A stretch of DNA of 29,000 nucleotides from Candidatus Latescibacterota bacterium (GTDB taxonomy: Bacteria; Latescibacterota; UBA2968; UBA8231): contig JAGWBY010000029.1 in NCBI GenBank assembly GCA_021295675.1, positions 5,252 to 34,251 of the forward strand, read 5' to 3'. Within the stretch, counting starts at the first letter, position 1. Each line of letters opens with the position of its first letter. Both the position numbers and the translations under genes were made by a program. The notes under the pieces are model-generated. The model ran no database searches and was not told the DNA's origin. It was given only the letters and a program-made list of their open reading frames with translations. Of this stretch, positions 1 through 8,541 are shown one piece after another.

Positions 1-989
1 GCTAGCTGTTCGGGGTGACCAGGTCCGCTCATGGGCAGCCCCAGACCTAGCATGCCCTGTGCAAACGGCACGTCGATCAACAGTCCGGGGCGATACGTCG
101 AGTCCGAGAAGATTTCTTGGGTCATCTGGCGAAAATCCTCGTCGGCCTCGTGCTCCCAGATCTTGTCTCGATTCCAGTAGCTAACCAACCTCCGCAGCGA
201 GGCAAAGTGATCGAGCGATTCTTGGAGATTTACTACGTTCTGTAAAGGGCGGTAACCACGCGCTGCAGAATAGGCGCGATAGCAGACCAAGAGGTTTCTT
301 TGTTCGTCGATGACCTGTAGGCTAACTGCCTCGAATTGGACTCCCATAGCCTCTAACTCGTCGCCGAGGATGCGCACGACCTTGCCTAGATCGCGTACCT
401 TGTCGGTTTCGCAACCAGCCTGCAAGACGCGAAAGGCCCCTTGCTGGCAGCAGTGAGTGGTAATGTCGCGCGCAATGACCAAGCGCTCTTTTTCGCTGAT
501 ATTGACGTTGGTGATCTCGACGGGAAGAAAGCTGCCGTCACCGCGCACCATGAGCGTTTCATAGGCATTGGACGAGCCGCTGGCGACCATGTGCCGAGCT
601 GTGGGACGAGACTGGGGAGCGAACAGTAGCTCAATGCCGTCTTTGGCTAGCAATTCTTCCTCGCGATAACCCAATAGGTCGGCCAAGGTCTGGCTGATGA
701 AGCGCAAGTGTCCGTTTTCGTGGATGACAAAGGCTTTGAGGGCCTCGGTGATTTGATGCAAACGGTCTTTGTGGACTCGGGCCAAGTGCGCCGTATCGTC
801 CATTAGGGAGTCGGTCGAGATGCCGAGGGCGTCAGCTAAACTTTTTAAGGCCGACGAGCCTGGCTGGCGCACGCGGCCGGTTTCAATGCGAGAGATGGTG
901 GCTTGGGAGACGCCGGAGCGATCTGAGAGGTCTTTCTGGTTGAGCGATTGTTTCTGTCGCAGCTCTTTCAGGTTGCGTCCTAAGGGCAT
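1..989 (-). CDS. XRE-family HTH regulator with PAS and probable GAF-like domain (C-terminus cut by window edge)
   Basis: Reading the minus strand from the ATG at 989 gives an uninterrupted frame of 329 codons that leaves the window at base 1, so the C-terminus is missing. Residues 1-57 form a Cro/C1-type helix-turn-helix; the stretch LSDRSGVSQATISRIETGRV is the recognition region. Residues 75-175 look like a PAS sensor: FVIHENGHLRFISQTLADLL, then ETLMVRGDGSFLPVEI and ARDIT. Residues 180-330 resemble a GAF-type ligand domain, which is less certain. A Shine-Dalgarno-like AGGAA lies 6-7 nt before the ATG. The gene is divergent from the sugar-acid dehydratase at 1111 with about 120 bp between the starts, so it may control that gene in response to a small ligand (inference). 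HTH and PAS assignments are strong; the signal and target are unknown. Confidence 0.85.
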   Translation of the reverse strand, partial: MPLGRNLKELRQKQSLNQKDLSDRSGVSQATISRIETGRVRQPGSSALKSLADALGISTDSLMDDTAHLARVHKDRLHQITEALKAFVIHENGHLRFISQTLADLLGYREEELLAKDGIELLFAPQSRPTARHMVASGSSNAYETLMVRGDGSFLPVEITNVNISEKERLVIARDITTHCCQQGAFRVLQAGCETDKVRDLGKVVRILGDELEAMGVQFEAVSLQVIDEQRNLLVCYRAYSAARGYRPLQNVVNLQESLDHFASLRRLVSYWNRDKIWEHEADEDFRQMTQEIFSDSTYRPGLLIDVPFAQGMLGLGLPMSGPGHPEQL

Positions 990-1110
990 GGACTGTTCCT
1001 ATAATGGGGATATAGAATACAAGGTGTTTGATATGTAAATAATACGACACGAAGCGACTGATTACCAAAACGGAAGGCAATAAAAACAAAATGTACACAA
1101 GGAGTTACGC
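990..1110. promoter_or_regulatory. Divergent intergenic region between the XRE-PAS regulator and the dehydratase gene
   Basis: This gap of about 120 bp separates two divergent starts and must hold both promoters. It is much more AT-rich than the flanking genes. The sequence TATAAT occurs at 1000-1005, but I find no well-spaced -35 partner for it. A good Shine-Dalgarno AAGGAG at 1099-1104 sits 6 nt before the ATG at 1111. I cannot point to a definite operator. Confidence 0.45.
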
Positions 1111-2163
1111 ATGAAAATAACCGAAGTGCAATCAGTTTATCCCCGCTATCGCGTCGCGCCCGCGGCTTGGCGTCGGTACTTCTGGCAGATGGTTGTGCGC
1201 ATCGATACGGATATCGGCGTCAGCGGCTGGGGAGCGGGGGGCGGTGGGATTGCTGCCGTAGAGGTGATTAACCGCCACTTGCGAGAGTTGCTAGTGGGGC
1301 GCAGCATCAACAGCATTGAAGATATCGCTCGGCTCTGGGACGGCCAGTACAAGGCCAGCGTGCCCTACGGCCGCAGCGGGATCGCCGTTATGGCCATCAG
1401 CGGCGTAGATTTGGCGCTGTGGGATGTCTTGGGCCGGGCCGAAGGAAAGTCCGTCTGCGACTTGTTGGGTGGTCGGCAGCGGGACGAGGTGCGGACCTAC
1501 GCCACAGGCCCAGATTGCGCTTGGTATCGCGACTTGGGCTTTAGTGCCCATAAGTCTTCGCAGACGAGGCAAGGTAGCCAAGCCGCAGATGCGGCGCGCA
1601 TACTTGAGTGGGCCGAAGGGGCGCGCCAGACCCTAGGCGAAGACGCGCTCTTGATGATTGACGCGTACATGTCGTGGTCGCCCGACTTTGCCGTGGCCGT
1701 GGCGCAGCAACTCGCGCCGTTCAATATCTACTGGTTTGAAGACGTGCTACTCCCCGACGACCTAGACGGCTTGGCGGCGTTGCGGCCGCAGATCCACCCC
1801 GTTTTGTTGGCTGGCGGCGAACACGAATTCACTGCGCGGGATTTCAGTCACATCGCCAAGGTGCAGGCACTGGACTTGTGGCAACCGGATGTCACTTGGT
1901 GCGGCGGTTTGACGGCGGTGCTGCGCGTTGCCAAGCTGGCCCAAACCCACGGCGTCCCCTTGGTGCCTCACCGCGGCGGCGAGATTTGGGGCCTGCACTT
2001 TTTGGCGGCTGGCTACGGCGACAATTTGGCCGAGATGGTCATGGGCCGGCGCAATGCGGTGCGCGACAAACTGTGGCTAGGTGAGCCGCAACCGCAGGAA
2101 GGTCACTTAGTACTGCCCGAAGGCTCGGGATTTGGCGTCGGGGTGAACGAAGAGCTGCTCTAG
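1111..2163 (+). CDS. Enolase-superfamily sugar-acid dehydratase, L-rhamnonate dehydratase-like (mandelate racemase/muconate lactonizing family)
   Basis: This 350-residue protein has the two-part enolase-superfamily architecture: an alpha+beta capping domain (about 1-120) and a TIM barrel. The probable Mg ligands are Asp184 (LMIDAYMSWS), Glu210 (YWFED) and Glu237 (AGGEHE). His287 in VPHRGGEIWG sits where the catalytic His of the L-rhamnonate dehydratase group lies. The DAYMSW, GGEHE and QPDVTWCGG segments closely resemble that subgroup, which dehydrates acid sugars to 2-keto-3-deoxy acids. Lys148 may be the barrel lysine. The start is fixed by AAGGAG 6 nt upstream. No aldolase or kinase partner is adjacent. 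Family confidence is high; the substrate (rhamnonate or another aldonate) is inferred by similarity only. Confidence 0.85.
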   Translation: MKITEVQSVYPRYRVAPAAWRRYFWQMVVRIDTDIGVSGWGAGGGGIAAVEVINRHLRELLVGRSINSIEDIARLWDGQYKASVPYGRSGIAVMAISGVDLALWDVLGRAEGKSVCDLLGGRQRDEVRTYATGPDCAWYRDLGFSAHKSSQTRQGSQAADAARILEWAEGARQTLGEDALLMIDAYMSWSPDFAVAVAQQLAPFNIYWFEDVLLPDDLDGLAALRPQIHPVLLAGGEHEFTARDFSHIAKVQALDLWQPDVTWCGGLTAVLRVAKLAQTHGVPLVPHRGGEIWGLHFLAAGYGDNLAEMVMGRRNAVRDKLWLGEPQPQEGHLVLPEGSGFGVGVNEELL

Positions 2164-2170
2164 GTATCCG

Positions 2171-2184
2171 CAGATGGACGCAGA
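2171..2184. repeat. 14-bp dispersed repeat, copy 1
   Basis: The sequence CAGATGGACGCAGA lies between the convergent ends of the dehydratase and RsmC-like genes. It recurs identically at 14814-14827, also between genes. The flanks do not match well, so these may be remnants of a larger intergenic repeat. Confidence 0.4.
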
Positions 2185-2202
2185 GGCGGGGAGAAAGAAC
2201 CT

Positions 2203-2790
2203 CTACTCTTTAACCGCCACAGATAACAGGTAGGTCCCTCGCTGTTTGATCTTTTTGTAATTGCCGAAAACTTCCTTGAAATTGCGCTTGATGTACTCCT
2301 TTAGCCCGGCGATGGTGACGACCCACAGGTGTCCGCCCGGCTTGAGGCGGGCGCAGGCGTCGTGCATGATGATCGTCAGGAGTTCGTTGCCCGTTTTCGC
2401 GGGCAAGTTGGAGGCAATGGTGTCAAAGCGCACGTGGGCGGGCACGTGGCTGAAGGCGTTGCTCAAATAGGCGCGACAGTTGGTCAGTCCGTTGCGTGCG
2501 GCGTTTTGCGCCGCGTAGTCAACAGCGACGAAGTCCTTGTCGATCAGATGAACCTCGCCCTCGGGGCAGATATGGCCCAAAGCCAAGCCGATGGGACCAT
2601 ATCCGCACCCTAAGTCGAGGCAGCAATCGGCAGGTCCAGCTTTGATGTGGTTGATGAGCAGCCGCGTCCCTGGGTCAATGCGTTTGGGATTGAAAAGACC
2701 CCAAGTAGAGTGGAAGGTAAAAGTGCGCCCCCGGAGGTTCTCTTCGAATACAATGTCTTCGCCCAAGCGGCTTATATCTATAGGAGGCAT
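2203..2790 (-). CDS. RsmC-like class I SAM methyltransferase (MTS domain)
   Basis: This 195-residue protein is close to the size of the catalytic half of RsmC (16S rRNA G1207 methyltransferase) and lacks the N-terminal pseudo-catalytic half. Motif I is LDLGCGYGPIG (58-68), the acidic residue after beta-2 lies in HLIDKD, and the motif IV position reads SNLPAK (127-132) rather than the textbook NPP. The C-terminus (KPGGHLWVV, then a Lys-rich segment and RGTYLLSV) is typical of the MTS family. The likely target is the amino group of a guanine in RNA, but the NLPAK variant leaves this open. It ends 39 bp from the convergent dehydratase gene and lies just downstream of the exported FlgD-Ig protein on the same strand. 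Confidence 0.8.
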   Translation of the reverse strand: MPPIDISRLGEDIVFEENLRGRTFTFHSTWGLFNPKRIDPGTRLLINHIKAGPADCCLDLGCGYGPIGLALGHICPEGEVHLIDKDFVAVDYAAQNAARNGLTNCRAYLSNAFSHVPAHVRFDTIASNLPAKTGNELLTIIMHDACARLKPGGHLWVVTIAGLKEYIKRNFKEVFGNYKKIKQRGTYLLSVAVKE

Positions 2791-2824
2791 TGAATAGGCG
2801 CGTTTGGACCAAGCGCGGTCGAGC

Positions 2825-4849
2825 CTAGTAGGCCAAGCCCAGCGGCTGCTGGTGGCGGAAGGTTTTGAATTCCGCCTTGAGGGCGATCTCCATCACATAC
2901 AGACCCGGGACCAACAACTCGCCGCTCGCGTCGCGGCCATCCCAATGCACGGTTTGCGGCCCGGCCCCTTGCATTCCGAGTTCGAGGTCGCCGACCCGGA
3001 TGCCGCGCAAGTCGTAGATGTTGAGAGCCACAGGCACCGGGCCGGGCAGGCGAAACAAGGTATAACTGATGGCCAGCACATCGTTGGCACCGTCGCCGTT
3101 GGGGGTCAAAACCTTGCTTGAAAAAGCTAGGTTTTCGATGGGTGCCCCGGCATCTTGTGCGCCACCCAACACCCGCAGGCTGTTGGTGTTGACTTCGTCG
3201 GAGGCGTTACCGGCCTCAATCTGCTGCGGTAGGCTCTCCTCGTTCGCGTCAAACACCTCGCCGGCGAACGTGTTGGCAAAGATGAAGACCTCGGTGCCGA
3301 AGACCAGCCGTACGGGTTCATTGCGGCTGCGCGTGATCGACTGCGGCAAGCGCACTACTAGCTCACTCTCCGCCTCTGTCACCTCGGTCGGTTCTATGAC
3401 TTGGAGTGGCTGGCCCATCTCTAGCCGTTTGAACTGGGGGCGGCTACCTGTGCGGATCCGGATGGTATCGAAGCCCGGCTGGCTCGCCCCGTCGAACTGG
3501 GCACGCATATCGTAGGTAAAGTCCGTCATCTCACCTAGGTACACTTCGGTTAGGCCGCCGTCGGGCGTCGGCTCGTCAAAGCGGGCGACCTCGCCGATGA
3601 CTTGCGAGGCCAACGGCGGTGCGGTCTCAATCCACAGCGAATCGAGCCGCACGAAGTCGAAGAAGGAACTGCTCTCGAAGGTGAGTCTCACTTGGATGTG
3701 GTTGCCGCGCTCCAGCGGGGCGGGCTGCCCAGACTCGGCGATGGGAAAAGACCAGAAGGTCCAGTTGTCTTGGTCGTAAATGATAGAGGCTCTAAGGCCG
3801 GGCTTGCCTTCTTGGATCTGGCCTTGAGTAGTTTGGTCTGGTTGCTTGAGTTCTTTCTCGAAGCGCGCGCGCGAGACCGTGCGCTCGGCACCGGTGTCGG
3901 TGAATTCGTGATAGACGTTGGGGTCGTCGTCGCGGCCAGAGCGCACGGAGATCCTAAGTCGGGCTTGGGTATCGTCAACGGGAGTAGGGACCCCTTTGAC
4001 CATTCGCATGGGTGTGGCGTCCCAGAATAGACGCCCGAAATTCACTGTGCGGCCTAGGGAGATGATCTTAGAGAGATAAAATACCCGCTTGGGCACCCCT
4101 TCGCCCTTGAGCTCGAATTCGCCGATGGTTCCCTGCTGGACATTGGCTTGGCCCGAGGCAAAGGCTTTGTCGTCGATAGATGGATTGCGCCGCAGGCGGA
4201 TGAAACGCACGTACTGTTTGGGAAATTCGAGCTGGACATTGGCGTCGAAATTGAGCGGCACATCGGCGATCAAGGTTTCCAAGCGGTGATAGTCGTTGTC
4301 GTTGTTTTCGAGGTTGAGGACCGGATCGAACTCTTCGGCGATTGAGACTTCAAACGCCTTGAAGATGTCGTCGCGGAGGAGCGTACCGTCGGCGCGAAAA
4401 CCGTGCGGCGGCGTGTAGAACCCGACCACGTTGGCGGGCACTGGAACCCCCACGTCGAAAGTGTACCACTCCGAATTGATGCCGCGCGCTACCGGCGGGC
4501 TGTAAGAGGAGCTGTCGCCATCGACCCACTGGGTAGTAAGGGTTCCGGCCGTGAACCAATAAAAGCCGTTGGCTGCGCGCCAAACTCGCGGAATGAGGCC
4601 GTCTTCGTAGCCCAAGTCGGTGGGGAACTTGAAGGGCGACCAAAAGGGAAGCTGGGAAAGGATATTTTCCTCGCCGTCGAAGTAGGTCGGCGCTATTGAG
4701 CCGGGAAAGGTCTGGAAGTCGATAAAGACTTCGCTGCTGTCATTCTGGCTCCAAGCCAAGCCTTGGCCGCCCATTTTCCACAGCGAAATCTGGGCGGCTG
4801 CCGGTGCGGTAGAAAGCGCAAGCGCGATGAGAATTGACCATTTGTACAC
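2825..4849 (-). CDS. Large exported protein of unknown function with C-terminal FlgD-like Ig / sorting domain
   Basis: This 674-residue protein has a clear Sec signal peptide (MYKWSILIALALSTAPAAAQ, cleavage after about residue 20). The central 550 residues are beta-rich with no catalytic motif I recognise; they include several jelly-roll or discoidin-like stretches such as VQLEFPKQYVRFIRLRRNPS. The last 95 residues form a FlgD-type Ig domain: SSKVLTPNGDGANDVL, then LNIYDLRG, HWDGRDASGE and PGLYVMEI. In FCB bacteria this domain often ends surface or secreted proteins. The start is GTG at 4849, supported by AAGGAG (complement of 4857-4862) 7 nt away; no better start is available. It is divergent from the PHP-domain gene. 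Its role is probably as a cell-surface or secreted binding protein (inference). Confidence 0.85.
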   Translation of the reverse strand: MYKWSILIALALSTAPAAAQISLWKMGGQGLAWSQNDSSEVFIDFQTFPGSIAPTYFDGEENILSQLPFWSPFKFPTDLGYEDGLIPRVWRAANGFYWFTAGTLTTQWVDGDSSSYSPPVARGINSEWYTFDVGVPVPANVVGFYTPPHGFRADGTLLRDDIFKAFEVSIAEEFDPVLNLENNDNDYHRLETLIADVPLNFDANVQLEFPKQYVRFIRLRRNPSIDDKAFASGQANVQQGTIGEFELKGEGVPKRVFYLSKIISLGRTVNFGRLFWDATPMRMVKGVPTPVDDTQARLRISVRSGRDDDPNVYHEFTDTGAERTVSRARFEKELKQPDQTTQGQIQEGKPGLRASIIYDQDNWTFWSFPIAESGQPAPLERGNHIQVRLTFESSSFFDFVRLDSLWIETAPPLASQVIGEVARFDEPTPDGGLTEVYLGEMTDFTYDMRAQFDGASQPGFDTIRIRTGSRPQFKRLEMGQPLQVIEPTEVTEAESELVVRLPQSITRSRNEPVRLVFGTEVFIFANTFAGEVFDANEESLPQQIEAGNASDEVNTNSLRVLGGAQDAGAPIENLAFSSKVLTPNGDGANDVLAISYTLFRLPGPVPVALNIYDLRGIRVGDLELGMQGAGPQTVHWDGRDASGELLVPGLYVMEIALKAEFKTFRHQQPLGLAY

Positions 4850-4991
4850 TGTTTTACTCCTTGAGCCAGTCGCCTAGGTTGCCAGCGACTCTTTTACGCG
4901 GTCCAAGTTTTCGCTTAATCTATAAGGCTTGTGTCTCAAGCTCAAGCCGAGAGGCGACATTAGAGAATATACGCAACCGTCCGTTTTGCCC
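4850..4991. promoter_or_regulatory. Divergent intergenic region between the exported FlgD-Ig protein and the PHP-domain gene
   Basis: About 140 bp lie between two divergent starts. The minus gene has a strong Shine-Dalgarno at 4857-4862 (CTCCTT on the plus strand). I see no confident -35/-10 pair and no strong hairpin. Confidence 0.35.
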
Positions 4992-6137
4992 ATGGCCGAC
5001 AAAATAACGCGCGGGCCGCTGAGGTGGCTCCGCGGCGATATGCACAACCACTGCGAAGATCACGCCTTGGTCGCCGAACACTTGTCTGGGGCAGGCGACA
5101 CACTCGATTTTATCGCACTGACCAACCACGCGCAAAAGCCCGTCTTTTTTGAGCAACACCGCATGATTGAGCAAGCGCGCCGCATTTTGCCGGGATTCCC
5201 CATTTTCTTCGGGTTAGAGTGGAACGCGCCGATGGGAGGCCACGCAGGACTCGTCTTTCCGGTCGGCGCGCGCGAGGCCGAAAATGCCTATGCCTTTGCC
5301 GCCGCCCACGACCGGCTGGGGGCTACGACTTCTAGCAGCGTAGAAGCGGCTTTAACTCACTTGAACGCATTGTCGGCGGTGGAACGTCCCGTCCTCTTCT
5401 TCAACCACCCTGCTGCTGGCCAGTGGTCCACGGAGAGCATCAATCGCTATCTCGCCGCTGATGGCGCGTTGGGCAGCGTAGAGGCGGCGGGCCTTGTCGT
5501 CGGCATCGAAGCCTTGCACGGACACCAAGCTCACGCCAAAGTCGCGGCGATGGACCCGTGTGCCTATCCAGGAGGAGCTATCGGCGGCTTGGTTGATCAA
5601 GTGTACGCCGGCCAGCGGCCATTTTCCCTGCTGTTGAACTCCGACTTCCACGTCCACAAGCAATGGCACCAGCCCGATTATCCGCTGGGCGTCTTCAATC
5701 ACATCCGGGTCGGCGTGGAGGCGGGGCATTCACCTACCCCAGAGGCGATCTTCGCTGGCCTGCGCCGAGGGCGCACGTGTGCCTCCCAAGGACACTGGCT
5801 CGACCTCAGTGATTTTTCAGTTGATGACCGTTTTATTGGCGATACTTGGACGGGAGGCTCCGGCGTTTTGCGCGTTGTCTTTGAGGCAACCGAAGCGGTC
5901 GAAAAGGTCGAACTGATTGGCCGGTGGCAGCCGAATGCCGCGCCCGCCGTGCTGGAGTGCCTAGCGTCCCGGCCCGCTGGGCGCTGCGAATGGACGCTGG
6001 AGATCCCAGCCGATGCCCAAGGCTTTGTGCGCTTGCGTATAATCGCCGAGAGCCGCGCCCGCCCGGCCCCAGGACCACCGGCCCCCAAGCACTTTCTCAC
6101 TTCGGCAATCCTCTTAGACGCCAGCCGCGACCGCTAG
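4992..6137 (+). CDS. PHP-domain metal-dependent hydrolase
   Basis: A polymerase/histidinol-phosphatase (PHP) fold protein of 381 residues when read from the ATG at 4992. The start of the fold is RWLRGDMHNHCEDH, with His18 and His20 as the first metal pair. It continues with DFIALTNHAQ (Asp39, His46), FFGLEWNAP (Glu76), LFFNHPAAG and NSDFHVHKQWH, all positions where PHP enzymes hold their tri-metal site. PHP hydrolases usually cleave phosphoester bonds; this one's substrate is not evident. The C-terminal 90 residues form an extra beta-sandwich-like region. The frame is also open back to a TTG at 4929, but those 21 residues do not fit the fold. No signal peptide is seen. Its 3' end is followed 50 bp later by the exported propeller protein, probably co-transcribed. 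Confidence 0.8.
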   Translation: MADKITRGPLRWLRGDMHNHCEDHALVAEHLSGAGDTLDFIALTNHAQKPVFFEQHRMIEQARRILPGFPIFFGLEWNAPMGGHAGLVFPVGAREAENAYAFAAAHDRLGATTSSSVEAALTHLNALSAVERPVLFFNHPAAGQWSTESINRYLAADGALGSVEAAGLVVGIEALHGHQAHAKVAAMDPCAYPGGAIGGLVDQVYAGQRPFSLLLNSDFHVHKQWHQPDYPLGVFNHIRVGVEAGHSPTPEAIFAGLRRGRTCASQGHWLDLSDFSVDDRFIGDTWTGGSGVLRVVFEATEAVEKVELIGRWQPNAAPAVLECLASRPAGRCEWTLEIPADAQGFVRLRIIAESRARPAPGPPAPKHFLTSAILLDASRDR

Positions 6138-6187
6138 ACCTCAAACCACCGGAATTGCGTCGCCAATACTGGCGACGGGAAGCTCTC

Positions 6188-8539
6188 ATGTCCGTTCTAC
6201 CCGTCTATAGGAAAAGTTCCATGCTCGCCTACCTGTTCTGTATCCTTCTCGCCAGCACGGCCCTCTACGCCGAGTATCCTCCCGGTCAGATCCGCTTGAC
6301 GCCCAAGATTGACCTCCACCTTGAACCAACGTCAATCGAGGGACTCCCCGACCGTATGCTCAACCTTCCGCCCGGCTTTAAGGTCAAACTCTTCTCCGAC
6401 CAAGTAGATAAAGCTCGCTTTATGGCATGGGACGACCACGGCGTCTTGCACGTGGCCAACATGAAGACTCGGGGAAGCAATCAATGGAGTCCGGCCTCTG
6501 GCCGCCAAAGCACCGTATTGGCCTTGCCCGACAAAGACGGCGATGGCCGCGCCGACACCGTGTACAAGGCCGCCGCCGACTTTCACTGGCCGCACAGCGT
6601 CGCCTTCTACGAGGGGGCGCTCTTCGTCGCTGACGACGATGCGATCTACCGCCTTGAAGACCGGGACGCGGATGGATTTTACGAGAAGCGCGCCGTTTTC
6701 GCCGAGGTACCCGGCTTTATGGGCCGCTCCTCTGAGCACGTGACGCATACGCTGGTTTTCGATGAGTCCAACGACAAGCTCTACTTCCACGCCGGTTCGG
6801 GTTGCGACCTTTGCCGCGAAGACGACCCGGAGCGGGCCACGGTCATCCAAATGAACACCGACGGCACGGGTCGGCGGATCTTTGCTTCAGGACTGCGCAA
6901 TGCCATCGGCCTCGACTTGCACCCAGTCACCGGCGAACTGTGGGGCGCTGGCAATGGACACGACCGCGAGGGTCGAGCCTTGCCGCCGGAGTGGATCGCT
7001 CCTCTCCGCGACGGCGGCTTCTATGGCTGGCCGTTGGCGTACGCCTATCAGGTCTGGACCGATTTCTCCATTGGTGCCTACCGTCGAGCGATCTTCCCGC
7101 TGACCGATGCTGACTCGCTATTGGTTGCCAGCATGGAGCGTCCGGCGGCTCTCGTCCCCGCCCACTTGGCACCGATGGGTCTGCATTTCTACAAGTACGA
7201 CCAGTTTCCTCCCCAGTACAAACACGCCGCGTTTGTCGCCTTCCGCGCGGGTGTCTTGGGCAACGATCTCGGCTACAAGGTCATGGTGCTCTTTGCCGAG
7301 CCGGATGGGTCCAACGCTCGCATCGCCGATTTTCTCACCGGCTTCCGTCCCGACCCCAACCGCGATTCCTTCTGGGGGACGCCGGTCGGGCTGACCACCG
7401 ACGAACAGGGCGTTCTCTATCTGACGAGCGACCGCTTCACGCAGGCGATCTTCCGCATCGAAGCCAGCCCCCTCCAAGGCATGTGGGAAAATCCGCCCCC
7501 CGACACGTTACTCGCTGGGGCAGCGCTACCTTTGCGTTCGACGATTCGCCTCCAGCGGCAGGTGGCAGACGCAGCGCCAGCTCAGTTGACGGCCAATCTG
7601 GCTGCTCTAGGCGGCCCAGAGGCGTTGCCGTTGCAACGAATAGACGACCAGACCTATCGCCTTGAAGCCGATCTGTCGGCTGGTGAGTACAATGGCCACA
7701 AGAAACTGGTGGTGTATCTCGCACAAGGCGACGAGGCGACCAAATTAGTGCATTCTATCGTCGTGTTGCCCACAGCCGATCAAATCCTCTTTGCCGACGA
7801 CCTTGCATGGGAGCAAGGCGCACTTTACAGCGCGCAACTCGACCCGACCCATGCCGATACCGTGTTCGCTGGCCAGCGAGCGCTGCGGGTGGATGCCCGA
7901 GGTTTTACCATTGAGTTCCTACCTCGTGCGTCGGTCGCCCAAGTCGGCTATACCGCGCTGCGCATGGCCTTGCATCCGGGCACCGCCGCCGGCGGCTTCC
8001 GGCCCTCCTTTGGCCTTGTCGTCAATGGCGAGACTGCCCGCCCGCTGAGCCTCATTGACCAAATTGATCTGGACTTGGACCAGTGGCAGACTGTCGAGAT
8101 CGCCTTGAACGAACTGGCCCTCGACGGCCCCATTGAGTCGCTGCGCTTAATCGGCAGCCTGCGCGGAACTTTCTATCTCGACGAAATCCGCTTGGTCGCC
8201 GCCCAGTACTCTGGAGGTGTTACGGCTGTGCTGGAAGAGGACGATCGAATCGCTGCGCCGCGAGAATTTGCCTTAGACCCGAACTATCCCAACCCGTTCA
8301 ATAGCTCCACCACCATCCGCTATCGCCTCGCAGAGCCGGGACGGGTGCGCTTGGAAATTTTCGACGTACAGGGCCAGAAGGTGAAGACGCTCGCCGCCGG
8401 CGATGTAGGACCGGGCGTTTACCAAGTTGAATGGGATGGATTGGACGCCAGCGGAAAACCTGTGGCCACAGGCGTTTATCTAGCGCGTCTCCAGAGGGGC
8501 CGCGTCGCATTAGTCCACAAGATGCTGTTGCTCAAATAG
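6188..8539 (+). CDS. Exported beta-propeller protein (PQQ-dependent sugar dehydrogenase-like) with C-terminal FlgD-like sorting domain
   Basis: A 783-residue exported protein. The signal peptide ends at about residue 28 (LLASTALYAE). Residues 55-450 resemble the soluble glucose/sorbosone dehydrogenase beta-propeller, beginning LNLPPGFKVKLFSDQVDKAR and later GLRNAIGLDLHPVTGELWGA. Two Asp-rich calcium-type loops, DKDGDGRAD (115-123) and DRDADG, lie within it. A beta-sandwich linker is followed by a type-A sorting-like Ig domain from about 697: NYPNPFNSSTTIRYRL, then VEWDGLDASGKPVATGVYLA and HKMLLLK at the very end. The frame is open back to 5924, but the upstream part lies inside the PHP gene and has no signal peptide. 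The ATG at 6188 keeps the basic n-region; an ATG at 6221 has a better ribosome-binding site (AGGAAA). Dehydrogenase activity is unproven; the fold call is fairly secure. Confidence 0.8.
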   Translation: MSVLPVYRKSSMLAYLFCILLASTALYAEYPPGQIRLTPKIDLHLEPTSIEGLPDRMLNLPPGFKVKLFSDQVDKARFMAWDDHGVLHVANMKTRGSNQWSPASGRQSTVLALPDKDGDGRADTVYKAAADFHWPHSVAFYEGALFVADDDAIYRLEDRDADGFYEKRAVFAEVPGFMGRSSEHVTHTLVFDESNDKLYFHAGSGCDLCREDDPERATVIQMNTDGTGRRIFASGLRNAIGLDLHPVTGELWGAGNGHDREGRALPPEWIAPLRDGGFYGWPLAYAYQVWTDFSIGAYRRAIFPLTDADSLLVASMERPAALVPAHLAPMGLHFYKYDQFPPQYKHAAFVAFRAGVLGNDLGYKVMVLFAEPDGSNARIADFLTGFRPDPNRDSFWGTPVGLTTDEQGVLYLTSDRFTQAIFRIEASPLQGMWENPPPDTLLAGAALPLRSTIRLQRQVADAAPAQLTANLAALGGPEALPLQRIDDQTYRLEADLSAGEYNGHKKLVVYLAQGDEATKLVHSIVVLPTADQILFADDLAWEQGALYSAQLDPTHADTVFAGQRALRVDARGFTIEFLPRASVAQVGYTALRMALHPGTAAGGFRPSFGLVVNGETARPLSLIDQIDLDLDQWQTVEIALNELALDGPIESLRLIGSLRGTFYLDEIRLVAAQYSGGVTAVLEEDDRIAAPREFALDPNYPNPFNSSTTIRYRLAEPGRVRLEIFDVQGQKVKTLAAGDVGPGVYQVEWDGLDASGKPVATGVYLARLQRGRVALVHKMLLLK

Positions 8540-8541
8540 TC

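Noticed and set aside
1040..1048. TAATACGAC resembling the start of a T7 phage promoter
   Set aside because: Only 9 bases match; the following bases do not continue the T7 consensus and there are no phage genes nearby.
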